DNA from: RGIG3009 sp045630765 | Lineage (GTDB): Bacteria > Bacillota > Clostridia > Oscillospirales > Acutalibacteraceae | DNA: 38,854 nt | Assembly (NCBI GenBank): GCA_045630765.1 | Contig: JAZQTM010000074.1 | Location: 1-38,854, forward strand | Direction of reading: 5' to 3' | Shown: in pieces, positions 15,464 to 24,604 of the stretch | Position numbering within the stretch: the stretch's first letter is position 1 | Layout: each line of letters opens with the position of its first letter | Program-made: the position numbers and the translations under genes | The notes under the pieces: generated by a model | The model's database searches: none | What the model saw: only the letters and a program-made list of their open reading frames with translations | What the model was told of the DNA's origin: nothing

Positions 15464-16453
15464 TTATCGTTCTTCGCGGAAATATGCCAGACCTAAACTT
15501 TGAGGCGGCTGATATTCACGCTTTTTGCGCATACTCGTAATAATCAACACAATGACAGTTACAACGTACGGCAACATTTTAAAGAGTTCCTTTGTTTCAA
15601 TACCCAAACCGGGCAGATAGTTGTTGACGTTGCAAAGCGCGCCAAACAAGAACGAACCGGCAATGGCAAGCGATGGTTTCCAGATCGCAAAAATAACCAG
15701 TGCGATAGCCATCCAACCACGATCACCAAACGCGTCGTTTGACCACACGCCGTTGGCATACGCCATAACGTATTGCAAACCGCCAAGGCCGGCAATAGCG
15801 CTACCAATACAGGTTGCCACGTATTTATACCGTGTTACGTTGATACCGGCAGCATCTGCTGTCGCGGGACTTTCGCCAACCGAACGCAGATTCAAACCGA
15901 CACGCGTGCGATTCAGAATAAACGACACAATAATAGCGACAATGATCGACGCATACGTCAGAAAATCGTGAGATAAGAAAATGTCGCCGAACCAGCCGAG
16001 ATCATCAGCAAACGGGAGCGTCGTGCGGAAAAAGCTGCTGGTCTTGGTCAAAATGACCGAGGGCAAGTCACTGTTTACCAATTTGACAAGCGAACCTCCG
16101 AAGAAGTTACCCAGACCGATACCAAAGGTGGTGATCGCCAAACCGGTCACGTTTTGGTTTGCACGCAAGGTAACGGTTAAAAAGCTATACAGAAGGCCCA
16201 TCAAAACAGAAAAGATCAACGAAACAAACAGCGGAATCATAATCGCTAAAAACGGATTCATATTGGCAATATCGTTACCGCAGGATTGCTCATACAGGAA
16301 GGCGCCGATGACACCGCCGATACCGCCCGCATACATAATACCGGGGATACCCAAATTCAAATGGCCGGATTTTTCGGTTACGATCTCACCCACCGAACCA
16401 AACAAAAGCGGCACACCAAGCGGGATAGAGCTTTGAATAAATGCTGTAATCAT
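15464..16453 (-). CDS. Nucleoside ABC transporter permease (NupQ-like)
   Basis: 329 residues, about eight to nine membrane segments. The start SIPLGVPLLFGSVGEIVTEKSGHLNLGIPGIMYAGG and the central VGESPATADAAGINVTRYKY are typical of the BMP-associated permeases (branched-chain/monosaccharide permease superfamily). Partner of the other permease, with which it shares a 4-base ATGA overlap (16450-16453). Forms the membrane channel for nucleosides delivered by the BMP lipoprotein. Last gene of the operon. Confidence 0.9.
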   Translation of the reverse strand: MITAFIQSSIPLGVPLLFGSVGEIVTEKSGHLNLGIPGIMYAGGIGGVIGAFLYEQSCGNDIANMNPFLAIMIPLFVSLIFSVLMGLLYSFLTVTLRANQNVTGLAITTFGIGLGNFFGGSLVKLVNSDLPSVILTKTSSFFRTTLPFADDLGWFGDIFLSHDFLTYASIIVAIIVSFILNRTRVGLNLRSVGESPATADAAGINVTRYKYVATCIGSAIAGLGGLQYVMAYANGVWSNDAFGDRGWMAIALVIFAIWKPSLAIAGSFLFGALCNVNNYLPGLGIETKELFKMLPYVVTVIVLIITSMRKKREYQPPQSLGLAYFREER

Positions 16454-17565
16454 GAGCGCACCTCCTTTTTCGCGTGGTGAAATTTAACAGAATAGCGAAT
16501 AAAGAATTCACAGCCGACCACAAAGAGAATGACAACACCGGATACGATATCGGCATACGAACTGTTCAAGAAGAATGTGTCTGCCACTTTGGCGGCACCC
16601 ATATTGAGAAAAACAACCAATGCGGTCATTACAGCCATAATGTACGGGTTAAACAATCCGAGCCACGATACCATAATCGCCGTAAAGCCAAGACCGCCGA
16701 TCGAATGCGTATTTATCGAATGGTCGGTACCGGCTACCAACAAGACGCCTGCCAAACCGGCAATAGCACCGGAAATGCACATCGTGCGTATAATGACTTT
16801 TTTCACGTTGATACCGATGTAACGAGCCGTGTTTTGGCTTTCGCCAACGACCGACACCTCGTATCCCTGCTTACTGTATTTCAAATAGAAATACATCACA
16901 ACGGTTAACACGGTAACGATCAGAATGTTGAGCAAAAACTTCTGGTTACCAATCACCGGTAAAGCACCGGTGTCGACAGGGCGGATAATGGTAAGACCCT
17001 TACTGGCGATCAACACATAGTAAGCAACGATCTGCGTAGCAACATAGTTCATCATCAAAGTGAATAACGTTTCGTTCGTGTTGTACCACGCCTTAAACAG
17101 TGCCGGGATCAGACCCCATATCGCGCCGAACACGATACCAACGACGACGGATAAGAGCGTATGCAACCACGGCGCCAAGCCGTTGAGTTCCAGCATACAA
17201 ATCATCGAGCCCAAGCCGCCCATCAGCGCCTGACCTTCCGCACCGCAGTTCCAAAATTTCATCTTGAAGGCCGGGGTTACCGCAAGCGTCAAGCACAACA
17301 GAATAGCGGTATCTTGCAAGAATTTCCAGAGCATGGTGGCGGAGCCGCCTTCAAACAAACGGCCAAACGCACCGCGGATCATAATGCTTAACACATCGCC
17401 GGGCGACGTTTTAGTCAGCAATAACGACACGAAAACCATTAAAGAGAAACCAATCACAATGGCAACAAGGCGGATCAGCCACGCCTTCCACGCCGGCATA
17501 TCATCACGTTTAGCAATGGTAATCAGCGGTTCGTGTGTATGTTTCTTCACAACCGTATCAGCCAT
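16450..17565 (-). CDS. Nucleoside ABC transporter permease (NupP-like)
   Basis: 371 residues. Cytoplasmic N-terminus of about 27 residues, then multiple membrane helices. The family block FKMKFWNCGAEGQALMGGLG and the VVGESQNTARYIGINVKKVI loop (ATPase contact) identify the longer of the two permeases in BMP-type transporters. Its start overlaps the end of the ATPase gene by 8 bases. A GGAGG-type site lies just upstream, within the ATPase gene. Confidence 0.9.
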   Translation of the reverse strand: MADTVVKKHTHEPLITIAKRDDMPAWKAWLIRLVAIVIGFSLMVFVSLLLTKTSPGDVLSIMIRGAFGRLFEGGSATMLWKFLQDTAILLCLTLAVTPAFKMKFWNCGAEGQALMGGLGSMICMLELNGLAPWLHTLLSVVVGIVFGAIWGLIPALFKAWYNTNETLFTLMMNYVATQIVAYYVLIASKGLTIIRPVDTGALPVIGNQKFLLNILIVTVLTVVMYFYLKYSKQGYEVSVVGESQNTARYIGINVKKVIIRTMCISGAIAGLAGVLLVAGTDHSINTHSIGGLGFTAIMVSWLGLFNPYIMAVMTALVVFLNMGAAKVADTFFLNSSYADIVSGVVILFVVGCEFFIRYSVKFHHAKKEVRS

Positions 17566-19096
17566 GGTGTGCGCCTCCTTCCGATTTTGTCATCAGCAGA
17601 CCGATCTCCTCTTTGGTGGTGGTACGCGCATCGACGATACCTGTCACGCGACCGGAACCAATCACCAAAATGCGATCGCACAACTCGAGCAGCACGTCAA
17701 GATCCTCGCCAACGAAGATAACCGCCACACCGCGTTCCTTTTGTTCATTAAGCAAGTTATAAATGGTGTAGGACGAGTTAATATCCAAACCGCGAACAGG
17801 GTACGCTGCCATCAGCACTGTCGGCGATGCTGCGATCTCACGACCAACAAGCACCTTTTGCACGTTACCGCCCGATAAACGGCGTACCGGCGTCGTAGCA
17901 CCGGGAGTCACGACCTCAAGATCTTCAATGATGTGCTCTGCCAAGTCCTTCGGACCTTTGCGTTCCAAGAACACACCCTTGCCCTTGGTATAGCTGCGCA
18001 GCATCATATTATCAATGATGTCCATATTCCCGACAAGGCCCATACCGAGTCGATCCTCGGGAACGAAGGAAAGTCGAACACCGAGTTCGCGAATCTGTAA
18101 CGGCGTTTTAGAGCAAAGGTTGTCCATTTTATCGGTCTGCGGATTGCGGTACAGCACAGCACCGCTATCCAACTTTTGAAGGCCGGCAATGGCTTCCAAC
18201 AGTTCACGTTGTCCCGAACCCGCAATACCGGCAATGCCCAGTATCTCACCCGCGTTAGCAACAAAGGAAACGTCATCCAACATTTTGACGCCTTCGCGGT
18301 TGGAACAGTTGATGTGATGAACTTCCAAACGCGGCGCCACATTTTTGGGATCACCGCGATCAATGTTAAGCGAGATCTTTTTGCCCACCATCATTTCGGT
18401 GAGTTCTGCTTCGTTCGTTTCTGCCGTGTTGACCGTTCCCACGTATTCGCCTTTGCGAAGAACCGCAACTTTATCCGACAAGCTGAGCACTTCGTGCAAC
18501 TTGTGGGTAATAATAATGATTGCCTTGCCGTCATCACGCATACGGCGGAGAACCGCGAACAGCTTTTGCGTTTCTTGAGGAGTCAGCACAGCGGTCGGCT
18601 CATCCAAAATCAGAATATCCGCACCGCGGTACAAAACCTTGACGATTTCCACGGTTTGTTTCTCTGAAACCGACATCGTGTAGATCTTCTTCTTGGGATC
18701 AACGTCGAACCCATACCGCTCACAAATATCCTGAACCCTTTGTTGAGCCGCTTTTAAGTTGTAACGCCCCTCTTCATTAAGACCAAGAACAATATTTTCG
18801 GTTGCCGTAAAGACGTCCACCAACTTGAAATGCTGATGGATCATACCGATCTTATAATCAAAAGCGTCCTTCGGAGAGGCAATCACCGCCTCTTCTCCAT
18901 CGATGAAAATCTGACCTTCGTCCGGAAAATAAATACCGGAGATCATATTCATCAGCGTGGTTTTGCCACTTCCGTTCTCACCAAGAATCGACAAGATCTC
19001 GCCGCGGTTAACCGTCAAGGAAACGTTTTTGTTAGCGACGACCGAGCCAAAGGTCTTGGTGATATTCTGAAGTTCAATCGCAGGTACAGTACTCAT
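17558..19096 (-). CDS. Nucleoside ABC transporter ATP-binding protein (NupO-like, two ATPase domains)
   Basis: 512 residues with two fused ATPase domains, as in RbsA-type importers. Domain 1: Walker A GENGSGKTT (39-47), an unusual signature region MSVSEKQTVEIVKVL, Walker B LILDEPTAVLTP, and His in IIITHKLHEV. Domain 2: degenerate Walker A GIAGSGQRELLEA, signature LSGGNVQKVLVGREI, and a Walker B-like region MAAYPVRGLDINSS. Degeneracy of the second site is normal for this family. AAGGAGG precedes the ATG. A pair of hairpins separates it from the lipoprotein gene. Confidence 0.93.
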   Translation of the reverse strand: MSTVPAIELQNITKTFGSVVANKNVSLTVNRGEILSILGENGSGKTTLMNMISGIYFPDEGQIFIDGEEAVIASPKDAFDYKIGMIHQHFKLVDVFTATENIVLGLNEEGRYNLKAAQQRVQDICERYGFDVDPKKKIYTMSVSEKQTVEIVKVLYRGADILILDEPTAVLTPQETQKLFAVLRRMRDDGKAIIIITHKLHEVLSLSDKVAVLRKGEYVGTVNTAETNEAELTEMMVGKKISLNIDRGDPKNVAPRLEVHHINCSNREGVKMLDDVSFVANAGEILGIAGIAGSGQRELLEAIAGLQKLDSGAVLYRNPQTDKMDNLCSKTPLQIRELGVRLSFVPEDRLGMGLVGNMDIIDNMMLRSYTKGKGVFLERKGPKDLAEHIIEDLEVVTPGATTPVRRLSGGNVQKVLVGREIAASPTVLMAAYPVRGLDINSSYTIYNLLNEQKERGVAVIFVGEDLDVLLELCDRILVIGSGRVTGIVDARTTTKEEIGLLMTKSEGGAHHG

Positions 19097-19134
19097 ATTG
19101 GTTCCTCCTTGTGCCTGTTTTACAACTCAAGATC

Positions 19135-19208
19135 GCCTTGCGGGAGAAACCGCAAGGCAAGTTCAACTGTAAAATCAGGGAAGGCGGGGCAACCCTGAGC
19201 CCCGCCTT
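19135..19208 (-). other. Two hairpins between the BMP lipoprotein and ATPase genes
   Basis: AAGGCGGGGC/GCCCCGCCTT (19181-19190 / 19199-19208) and GCCTTGCGG/CCGCAAGGC (19135-19143 / 19150-19158). No T-runs follow, so they look like mRNA stabilisers or partial terminators that favour lipoprotein expression. The first can also pair in another way (TCAGGG 19175-19180 with CCCTGA 19193-19198). Confidence 0.65.
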
Positions 19209-19231
19209 ATCCTTAAAATGCCGTGTGATTA

Positions 19232-20425
19232 TCAGCCGTAGTTACGATCCAACAGCGTGATGCCATCGATTTCGATATCGAAATACGGGCCGGAACGATG
19301 TTTGGACTCGTAGAAGATACCGTTTTCGACTGCTTCGGTATCTTTTGCGAAGTCGGCGTCGGTATCAACGTCTGCCATGTAAGAATCGATCTTCTGACCT
19401 TTAACGGTGAAGTTCGCGGTATCAAATACGTTGAGCTCACCAGCAATCAATTTCGCTTTGAGATCAGCAATCTTTTCAGCAGTGCCGGGAGCAACATTCT
19501 TACCAAGCTCGGTCAAAGCAACGGAGCCATCTTCCAAAGTACCTGCCCAGTCAACCGCGATGTCCTTGCCTTCTTTGACACAAGTAATCATGTACTCGAA
19601 GTAGGGCACCCAGTTGATGCGGGACGAAATCAAGAAGGTTTCGGGGCAAGCAGCAGCAGTGGAACCGTTGTAAGAAACGTTCGGAATGCCGGCGTTCTCA
19701 CAAGCAGTCGGAGCGCCCATCGAGTCAGCGTGCTGCGAAAGCAGGACACAACCGCCGTCGATCAAGGACTGAGCCGCCTGCTTCTCGAGCTGCTCGTCGT
19801 ACCAAGAACCGGTGAACTTAACATCCATCTTTACTTCCGGAACAATGGATTTCGCGCCCAGATAGAAGGACGTATAGCCGGACATAACCTCAGCAAAGGT
19901 AAAGGCGCCGACGTAGCCCATTTTCGCCTGAGCAGTAGTGATTTTGCCGCTGTCGATCATCTCTTTGAGTTTCAGACCGGCAACCACACCTGCCAGGTAA
20001 CGGCCCTGATAGATGTGAGCGAACGCGTTGTGGAAGTTCTTCAGCTCGGTAGCGGTATGAGCCTGCGTACCGGTAGCGTGGCAGAACTGAACGTCCGGAT
20101 ACTCAGCAGCAGCCTTCATCAAGAAGGACTCGTGACCGAAGCTGTCCGCGAAGATGATATCGCAGCCCTCAACTTCGATGAGCTCTTTTGCAGCATCGTA
20201 GCAAGCTTCCGACTCAGGGATCTGAGTCTTCTGGACCATTTTGACGTCCATGTTTTCACAGGCCTCTTTAGCTGCAACGATGAAGTTCTTATCATAAGTA
20301 GAGTTTTCATCATGCAGGAAAATGAAACCGACGGTCAACTTGTCTTCATTCGAAGAGCCAGTGCCGCAGGCAGCCAGACCGAAAACCATCACGACTGCCA
20401 AGAGAAGTGCCAGGATCTTTTTCAT
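19232..20425 (-). CDS. BMP family nucleoside-binding lipoprotein
   Basis: 397 residues. Lipoprotein signal ends in LAAC (Cys20). The body matches BmpA/Med/PnrA-like binding proteins: KLTVGFIFLHDENSTYDKNF, CDIIFADSFGHESFLMKAA, FCHATGTQAH, YQGRYLAGVVAGLKLKE, KMGYVGAFTFAEVMSGYTSF and CVLLSQHADSMG. Captures nucleosides outside the cell for the ABC transporter encoded downstream. ATG 20425 is preferred to 20440 because GGAGGG stands just upstream of it. The adjacent xpt suggests purine nucleosides, by inference only. Confidence 0.92.
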   Translation of the reverse strand: MKKILALLLAVVMVFGLAACGTGSSNEDKLTVGFIFLHDENSTYDKNFIVAAKEACENMDVKMVQKTQIPESEACYDAAKELIEVEGCDIIFADSFGHESFLMKAAAEYPDVQFCHATGTQAHTATELKNFHNAFAHIYQGRYLAGVVAGLKLKEMIDSGKITTAQAKMGYVGAFTFAEVMSGYTSFYLGAKSIVPEVKMDVKFTGSWYDEQLEKQAAQSLIDGGCVLLSQHADSMGAPTACENAGIPNVSYNGSTAAACPETFLISSRINWVPYFEYMITCVKEGKDIAVDWAGTLEDGSVALTELGKNVAPGTAEKIADLKAKLIAGELNVFDTANFTVKGQKIDSYMADVDTDADFAKDTEAVENGIFYESKHRSGPYFDIEIDGITLLDRNYG

Positions 20426-20475
20426 GTGTTTTCCCTCCATTTTTTCTTTTTACATCCGCATTAAGCGGTTTGTAA

Positions 20476-21048
20476 CTATTGAAAAGTGATCCCCGTTTCG
20501 GGATCCAAGGACGCGATACGCGCCAACGATTCTACGCGAATCCCCTGCGAACGCAAGAGATCACCGCCGCCTTGATATATTTTCTCAATAACGATACCCG
20601 CACCGACGACCTCTGCCCCCGCCTGCCGAACAATGTCCGACAAACCAAGCAAAGCTTGTCCTCTTGCGAGAAAATCGTCAATAATCAGAACACGATCCTC
20701 GGAATTCAGATATTGTTTAGATATCATAACGGTGTTGGTAATGCCGTGTGTATACGAATCCACTTTGGCTGAATAAACGTCGTTTGCAATGTTGCTGGTT
20801 TTGGATTTTTTGGCAAACACGACCGGCACACCGAAATATTGCGCAGCAATGCACGCAACCGCAATCCCCGATGCTTCCACGGTTAAAATCTTGGTGACCC
20901 CCGCATTATGAAACAACCGTTCAAATTCTTTGCCGAGTTCACACAACAAAGAAACATCAATTTGATGGTTTAAAAAACTGTCCACCTTCAGAACATCACC
21001 GGGACGGCATTCGCCGTCACGCAGGATGCGATCCTCTAACAGTTTCAT
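20476..21048 (-). CDS. xpt: Xanthine phosphoribosyltransferase
   Basis: 190 residues, the expected length. Converts xanthine (and often guanine) with PRPP into the nucleotide. Visible are LKVDSFLNHQID near residue 20, TVEASGIAVACIAAQYF, VFAKKSKTSN, and the PRPP loop RVLIIDDFLARGQALLGL. Family identity is clear. It precedes the BMP transporter genes by 50 bases with no terminator between, so a purine salvage operon is likely. The 5' leader of about 50 bases is too short for the purine riboswitch often found before xpt. Confidence 0.96.
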   Translation of the reverse strand: MKLLEDRILRDGECRPGDVLKVDSFLNHQIDVSLLCELGKEFERLFHNAGVTKILTVEASGIAVACIAAQYFGVPVVFAKKSKTSNIANDVYSAKVDSYTHGITNTVMISKQYLNSEDRVLIIDDFLARGQALLGLSDIVRQAGAEVVGAGIVIEKIYQGGGDLLRSQGIRVESLARIASLDPETGITFQ

Positions 21049-21105
21049 CCGTGCACCTTCCCGCTAAAGATGGTATCGCTTTCCGTTAAACGAAAATACA
21101 CCATA

Positions 21106-21134
21106 ATGATAACGCGTATCTTGTCAAAAGTCAA
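21106..21134 (-). promoter_or_regulatory. Promoter of the xpt-nucleoside transporter operon
   Basis: Minus strand: -35 TTGACT (21129-21134), 17-base spacer, -10 TATCAT (21106-21111). Confidence 0.7.
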
Positions 21135-21159
21135 TATTAAAACACAAAAAATAGTGCTT

Positions 21160-21204
21160 AAAACATAAAAAGAACAGCCCACTGCACAAGATACAGTGGG
21201 CTGT
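21160..21204 (-). terminator. Terminator after glyS
   Basis: ACAGCCCACTG (21174-21184) / CAGTGGGCTGT (21194-21204), followed on the minus strand by TTCTTTTTATGTTTT. Confidence 0.85.
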
Positions 21205-21207
21205 AAA

Positions 21208-22587
21208 TCAGAATGCGATTTTCTCTTCCAAATACTGTTTCAGATCAGTGATCGCAACACGCTCCTGTTGCATCGTGTCACGGTCACGCACCGTAACGCA
21301 GCCATCTTCTTCAGAATCGAAGTCATAGGTAATGCAGAACGGCGTACCGATCTCGTCCTCACGGCGATACCGCTTGCCAATGGAACCCGCATCATCAAAG
21401 TCCACCATAAAGTATTTGGACAGTTCATCGCGGATCTTCATAGCATTTTCGGACAGTTTCTTGGACAACGGCAACACGGCCGCTTTGAAAGGCGCTAAAG
21501 CCGGATGCAAACGCAAAACAACGCGAGTGTCGTTCTTTTCGGCATCCACGACTTCTTCATCGTACGCTTCGCACAAGAATGCCAGCACAACACGATCCGC
21601 ACCGAGCGACGGCTCAATAACATACGGAATGTAGTGCTCGTTGGTTTCGGGATCGAAATATTCAAGGCGCTGACCCGAATGCTCGCTGTGTTGCGTCAAG
21701 TCAAAGTCGGTACGATCAGCAATACCCCACAGTTCACCCCAACCGAACGGGAACAGGAATTCAAAGTCGGTAGTGGCTTTCGAATAGTGGGACAATTCTT
21801 TCTGCTCGTGATCGCGAAGCTTTAAGTTCTCGTCACGCATACCGAGCGACAAGAGCCACTGATGGCAGAAATCGTTCCAATATGCAAACCAATCCAGAAC
21901 CCTGCCGGGTTTGCAGAAGAATTCCAATTCCATCTGTTCAAACTCACGAGTACGGAACGTGAAGTTGCCGGGAGTAATCTCGTTACGGAAGCTCTTACCG
22001 ATCTGTGCCACACCGAATGGCAACTTTTTACGGGAAGAACGCTGAATATTGCTGAAGTTAACAAAGATTCCCTGTGCGGTTTCCGGACGCATATACAACT
22101 CGCTCTTAACATCCTCGGTAACACCCTGGAACGTCTTGAACATCAAGTTGAAGGTGCGAATATCGGTAAAGTTATGCTCTCCGCAGTCGGGGCAGCAGAT
22201 GTTATTATCATCAATATACTGCTTCATTTGCTCAAAGGACCAACCGGCGGGATTAACGCCCGTATCCTCAATAAGCTTGTCGGCGCGATGACGGGTTTTG
22301 CAGCTCTTGCAATCCATCAACGGATCAGAGAAGTTACCAACGTGACCAGATGCCACCCACACCTGCGGGTTCATTAAAATGGCGCTGTCCAGACCCACGT
22401 TATACGGGCTTTCCTGGACGAACTTTTTCCACCAGGCACGCTTCACGTTGTTTTTCAGTTCCACACCAAGCGGACCGTAATCCCACGTGTTGGCAAGACC
22501 GCCGTATATATCGGAACCCGGATAAACAAATCCGCGTCCCTTGCATAAGGAAACGACCTTTTCCATGGTTTTTTCCGCATTATTCAT
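21208..22587 (-). CDS. glyS: Glycyl-tRNA synthetase, dimeric class II type
   Basis: 459 residues, the usual length for the single-chain (alpha2) bacterial enzyme. It starts with VVSLCKGRGFVYPGSDIYGG and has a zinc-type cluster CKSCKTRHRAD...CCPDCGEHNF. Motif 2 region FRNEITPGNFTFRTREFEQMELEFF and motif 3 EPSLGADRVVLAFL are present. The anticodon-binding domain is C-terminal (about 360-459, HPALAPFKAAVLPL). Charges tRNA-Gly. Promoter to start is too short (about 35 bases of leader) for a T-box. Own terminator downstream. Confidence 0.97.
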   Translation of the reverse strand: MNNAEKTMEKVVSLCKGRGFVYPGSDIYGGLANTWDYGPLGVELKNNVKRAWWKKFVQESPYNVGLDSAILMNPQVWVASGHVGNFSDPLMDCKSCKTRHRADKLIEDTGVNPAGWSFEQMKQYIDDNNICCPDCGEHNFTDIRTFNLMFKTFQGVTEDVKSELYMRPETAQGIFVNFSNIQRSSRKKLPFGVAQIGKSFRNEITPGNFTFRTREFEQMELEFFCKPGRVLDWFAYWNDFCHQWLLSLGMRDENLKLRDHEQKELSHYSKATTDFEFLFPFGWGELWGIADRTDFDLTQHSEHSGQRLEYFDPETNEHYIPYVIEPSLGADRVVLAFLCEAYDEEVVDAEKNDTRVVLRLHPALAPFKAAVLPLSKKLSENAMKIRDELSKYFMVDFDDAGSIGKRYRREDEIGTPFCITYDFDSEEDGCVTVRDRDTMQQERVAITDLKQYLEEKIAF

Positions 22588-22622
22588 ACTATAAGACCTC
22601 CGCTTTATACAATCTCCTATCT

Positions 22623-22651
22623 ATACTAATAGGAAAGACCACAAAAGTCAA
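22623..22651 (-). promoter_or_regulatory. Promoter of glyS
   Basis: Minus strand: -35 TTGACT (22646-22651), 17-base spacer, -10 TAGTAT (22623-22628). Confidence 0.7.
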
Positions 22652-22704
22652 CCTTTTTTGCTGTTAAAAATTTGCAAAGAACTATAGCATTTTTTGTTAC
22701 ATTG

Positions 22705-22713
22705 TGGTACAAT
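22705..22713 (+). promoter_or_regulatory. Extended -10 promoter of the transketolase operon
   Basis: TGG-TACAAT (TG at 22705-22706, -10 at 22708-22713) about 44 bases before the start codon. The -35 match is poor, as is usual with an extended -10. Confidence 0.5.
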
Positions 22714-22756
22714 ACAGTTGTTTATACAATTTCCGTCAATAAAGGAGGAGCAACAG

Positions 22757-23605
22757 ATGGAAAAATCACAACAAAAAGCCCTCGAAAAGATCGCTCTGCA
22801 GATTCGTATGGCGGTCATCGAAGGTACTTACAATGCAAAGAGCGGACACCCCGGCGGATCGCTTTCGATCGCAGACCTGCTCGCTTATTTGTACTTCAAA
22901 GAGATGAATGTCGATCCCGCACGTCCGGATTGGGCAGACCGTGACCGTTTTGTATTGTCCAAAGGTCACTGCGCACCCGCTCTGTACGGCGCACTCGCAC
23001 ACAAAGGTTTCTTCTCGGTAGAAGAGATCAAATCCTTGCGTCATATCGGCGCTATGCTGCAGGGTCACCCCTGCATGACCGAAACGCCCGGCGTGGATAT
23101 GTCCACCGGTTCACTCGGTCAGGGTATTTCAACTGCTGTCGGTATGGCTCTTGCCGCCAAACTGGATAACAAATCCTACCGCACCTACGCCGTGCTCGGT
23201 GACGGTGAGATCGAAGAAGGCCAGGTTTGGGAAGCGGCAATGTTCGCGGCTCACAAAAAGTTGGACAACCTGTGCATCGTAGTTGATAACAACAACCTGC
23301 AAATCGATGGTACACTGGACGAAGTCACCTCCCCCTACCCCATTCCGGAAAAGTTTGCAGCATTCGGTTGGAACGTTATCGTCATCGAAGCGCATGACTT
23401 CGATCAGATCGAAGCAGCATTCAAAGCCGCTCGCGAATGCAAAGATAAGCCCACCGCCATCATTCAGAAATCGATCAAAGGCAAGGGCGTTTCCTTTATG
23501 GAAAACCAAGTTGGTTGGCACGGTTCTGCTCCTAACGCCGAGCAGTATGAAACAGCAATGAATGAATTGAAAGCGGCTCTTGCCGTTTTGGAACAGGAGG
23601 GTTAA
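22757..23605 (+). CDS. Transketolase, N-terminal (TPP-binding) subunit
   Basis: 282 residues, corresponding to the first half of full transketolase. Contains YNAKSGHPGGSLSIADLLAYLYF, DRFVLSKGHCAPALYGAL, MSTGSLGQGISTAVGMAL and the thiamine diphosphate motif GDGEIEEGQVWEAAMFA...VVDNNN. Needs the next gene product to complete the active site. Works in the non-oxidative pentose phosphate pathway. ATG 22757 follows AAAGGAGGAG; an ATG at 22694 lies in the promoter region. The partner starts 2 bases after the stop. Confidence 0.95.
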   Translation: MEKSQQKALEKIALQIRMAVIEGTYNAKSGHPGGSLSIADLLAYLYFKEMNVDPARPDWADRDRFVLSKGHCAPALYGALAHKGFFSVEEIKSLRHIGAMLQGHPCMTETPGVDMSTGSLGQGISTAVGMALAAKLDNKSYRTYAVLGDGEIEEGQVWEAAMFAAHKKLDNLCIVVDNNNLQIDGTLDEVTSPYPIPEKFAAFGWNVIVIEAHDFDQIEAAFKAARECKDKPTAIIQKSIKGKGVSFMENQVGWHGSAPNAEQYETAMNELKAALAVLEQEG

Positions 23606-23607
23606 TC

Positions 23608-24558
23608 ATGGCCGAGATCATTAAACAGGCAACGCGTGACGCTTATGGCGCCGCACTCGTCGAATTGGCAGAAACCTGCCCCGATCTGGTCGTGCTGGAT
23701 GCCGACCTCGCTGCCGCTACCAAAACCGGCGGCTTCAAAAAAGCATATCCCGACCGCTTCTTCGATTGCGGTATTGCGGAAAGTAATATGATGGGTATCG
23801 CCGCCGGTCTCGCTGCCAGCGGTAAGACCGTGTTCGCCTCCTCCTTTGCTATGTTTGCGGCAGGTCGTGCTTTTGAGCAAGTTCGCAACTCCATCGGTTA
23901 CCCGCATTTGAACGTTAAAATCGGTGCGACACACGCCGGTATTTCCGTCGGTGAAGACGGCGCTACGCATCAATGCTGTGAGGATATCGCGCTGATGCGT
24001 ACCATCCCCGGTATGACTATTCTGAACCCCGCAGACGGCGTGGAAGCACGCAAAGCCGTCATCGCCGCTGTGAAGCACGACGGACCTGTGTACCTGCGCT
24101 TCGGTCGTTTGGCAGTTCCGGTAATCTTTGACGAAAGCAATTACGATTTTGAGATCGGTAAAAGCGTTCAGTTGACCGAAGGCAACGACGTAACGATCAT
24201 TGCTACCGGTCTTATGGTAAACGAAGCTTTGATTGCCGCCGAAACGTTGAAAAACGAGGGCATTTCTGCCCGCGTAATCAATATGGCAACCATTAAGCCG
24301 ATCGACCGCGAGGCGATTGTGCGCGCTGCCAAAGAAACCGGCTGCATCGTCACGGCGGAAGAGCATTCCATCATCGGCGGCCTCGGCAGTGCTGTCGCCG
24401 AAGTTGTTTGCGAAGAATGCTCGGTTCCGGTCCTCCGCGTCGGCGTGATGGATACGTTTGGCAAATCCGGCCCTGCAGTTGACTTGTTGAAGCTTTTCGG
24501 CTTATCTTCCGAGCATATCGTTGAAGAATGCAAAAAAGCGATCGCTCTTCGTGGATAA
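23608..24558 (+). CDS. Transketolase, C-terminal (pyrimidine-binding) subunit
   Basis: 316 residues. Equivalent to the second half of transketolase: LVVLDADLAAATKTGGFKK, RFFDCGIAESNMMGIAAGLA (glutamate that activates TPP), FASSFAMFAAGRAFEQVRNS, HAGISVGEDGATHQ, and the C-terminal TAEEHSIIGGLGSAVAEV domain. GGAGG lies within the end of the upstream gene, so the two subunits are made together. Followed by an LCP gene with no terminator between. Confidence 0.95.
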   Translation: MAEIIKQATRDAYGAALVELAETCPDLVVLDADLAAATKTGGFKKAYPDRFFDCGIAESNMMGIAAGLAASGKTVFASSFAMFAAGRAFEQVRNSIGYPHLNVKIGATHAGISVGEDGATHQCCEDIALMRTIPGMTILNPADGVEARKAVIAAVKHDGPVYLRFGRLAVPVIFDESNYDFEIGKSVQLTEGNDVTIIATGLMVNEALIAAETLKNEGISARVINMATIKPIDREAIVRAAKETGCIVTAEEHSIIGGLGSAVAEVVCEECSVPVLRVGVMDTFGKSGPAVDLLKLFGLSSEHIVEECKKAIALRG

Positions 24559-24604
24559 GTGCTGACATCAAATGCCACACTACTGTTAAATGGGAGGTTT
24601 GGCT

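Noticed and set aside
19298..20464. Long plus-strand open frame (388 codons) opposite the BMP lipoprotein
   Set aside because: Shadow of a clear gene with strong codon bias; its sequence has no recognisable domain or signal.
22588..22660. Possible T-box before glyS
   Set aside because: The promoter at 22623-22651 leaves only a short leader with no GGTGGNACCGCG motif.
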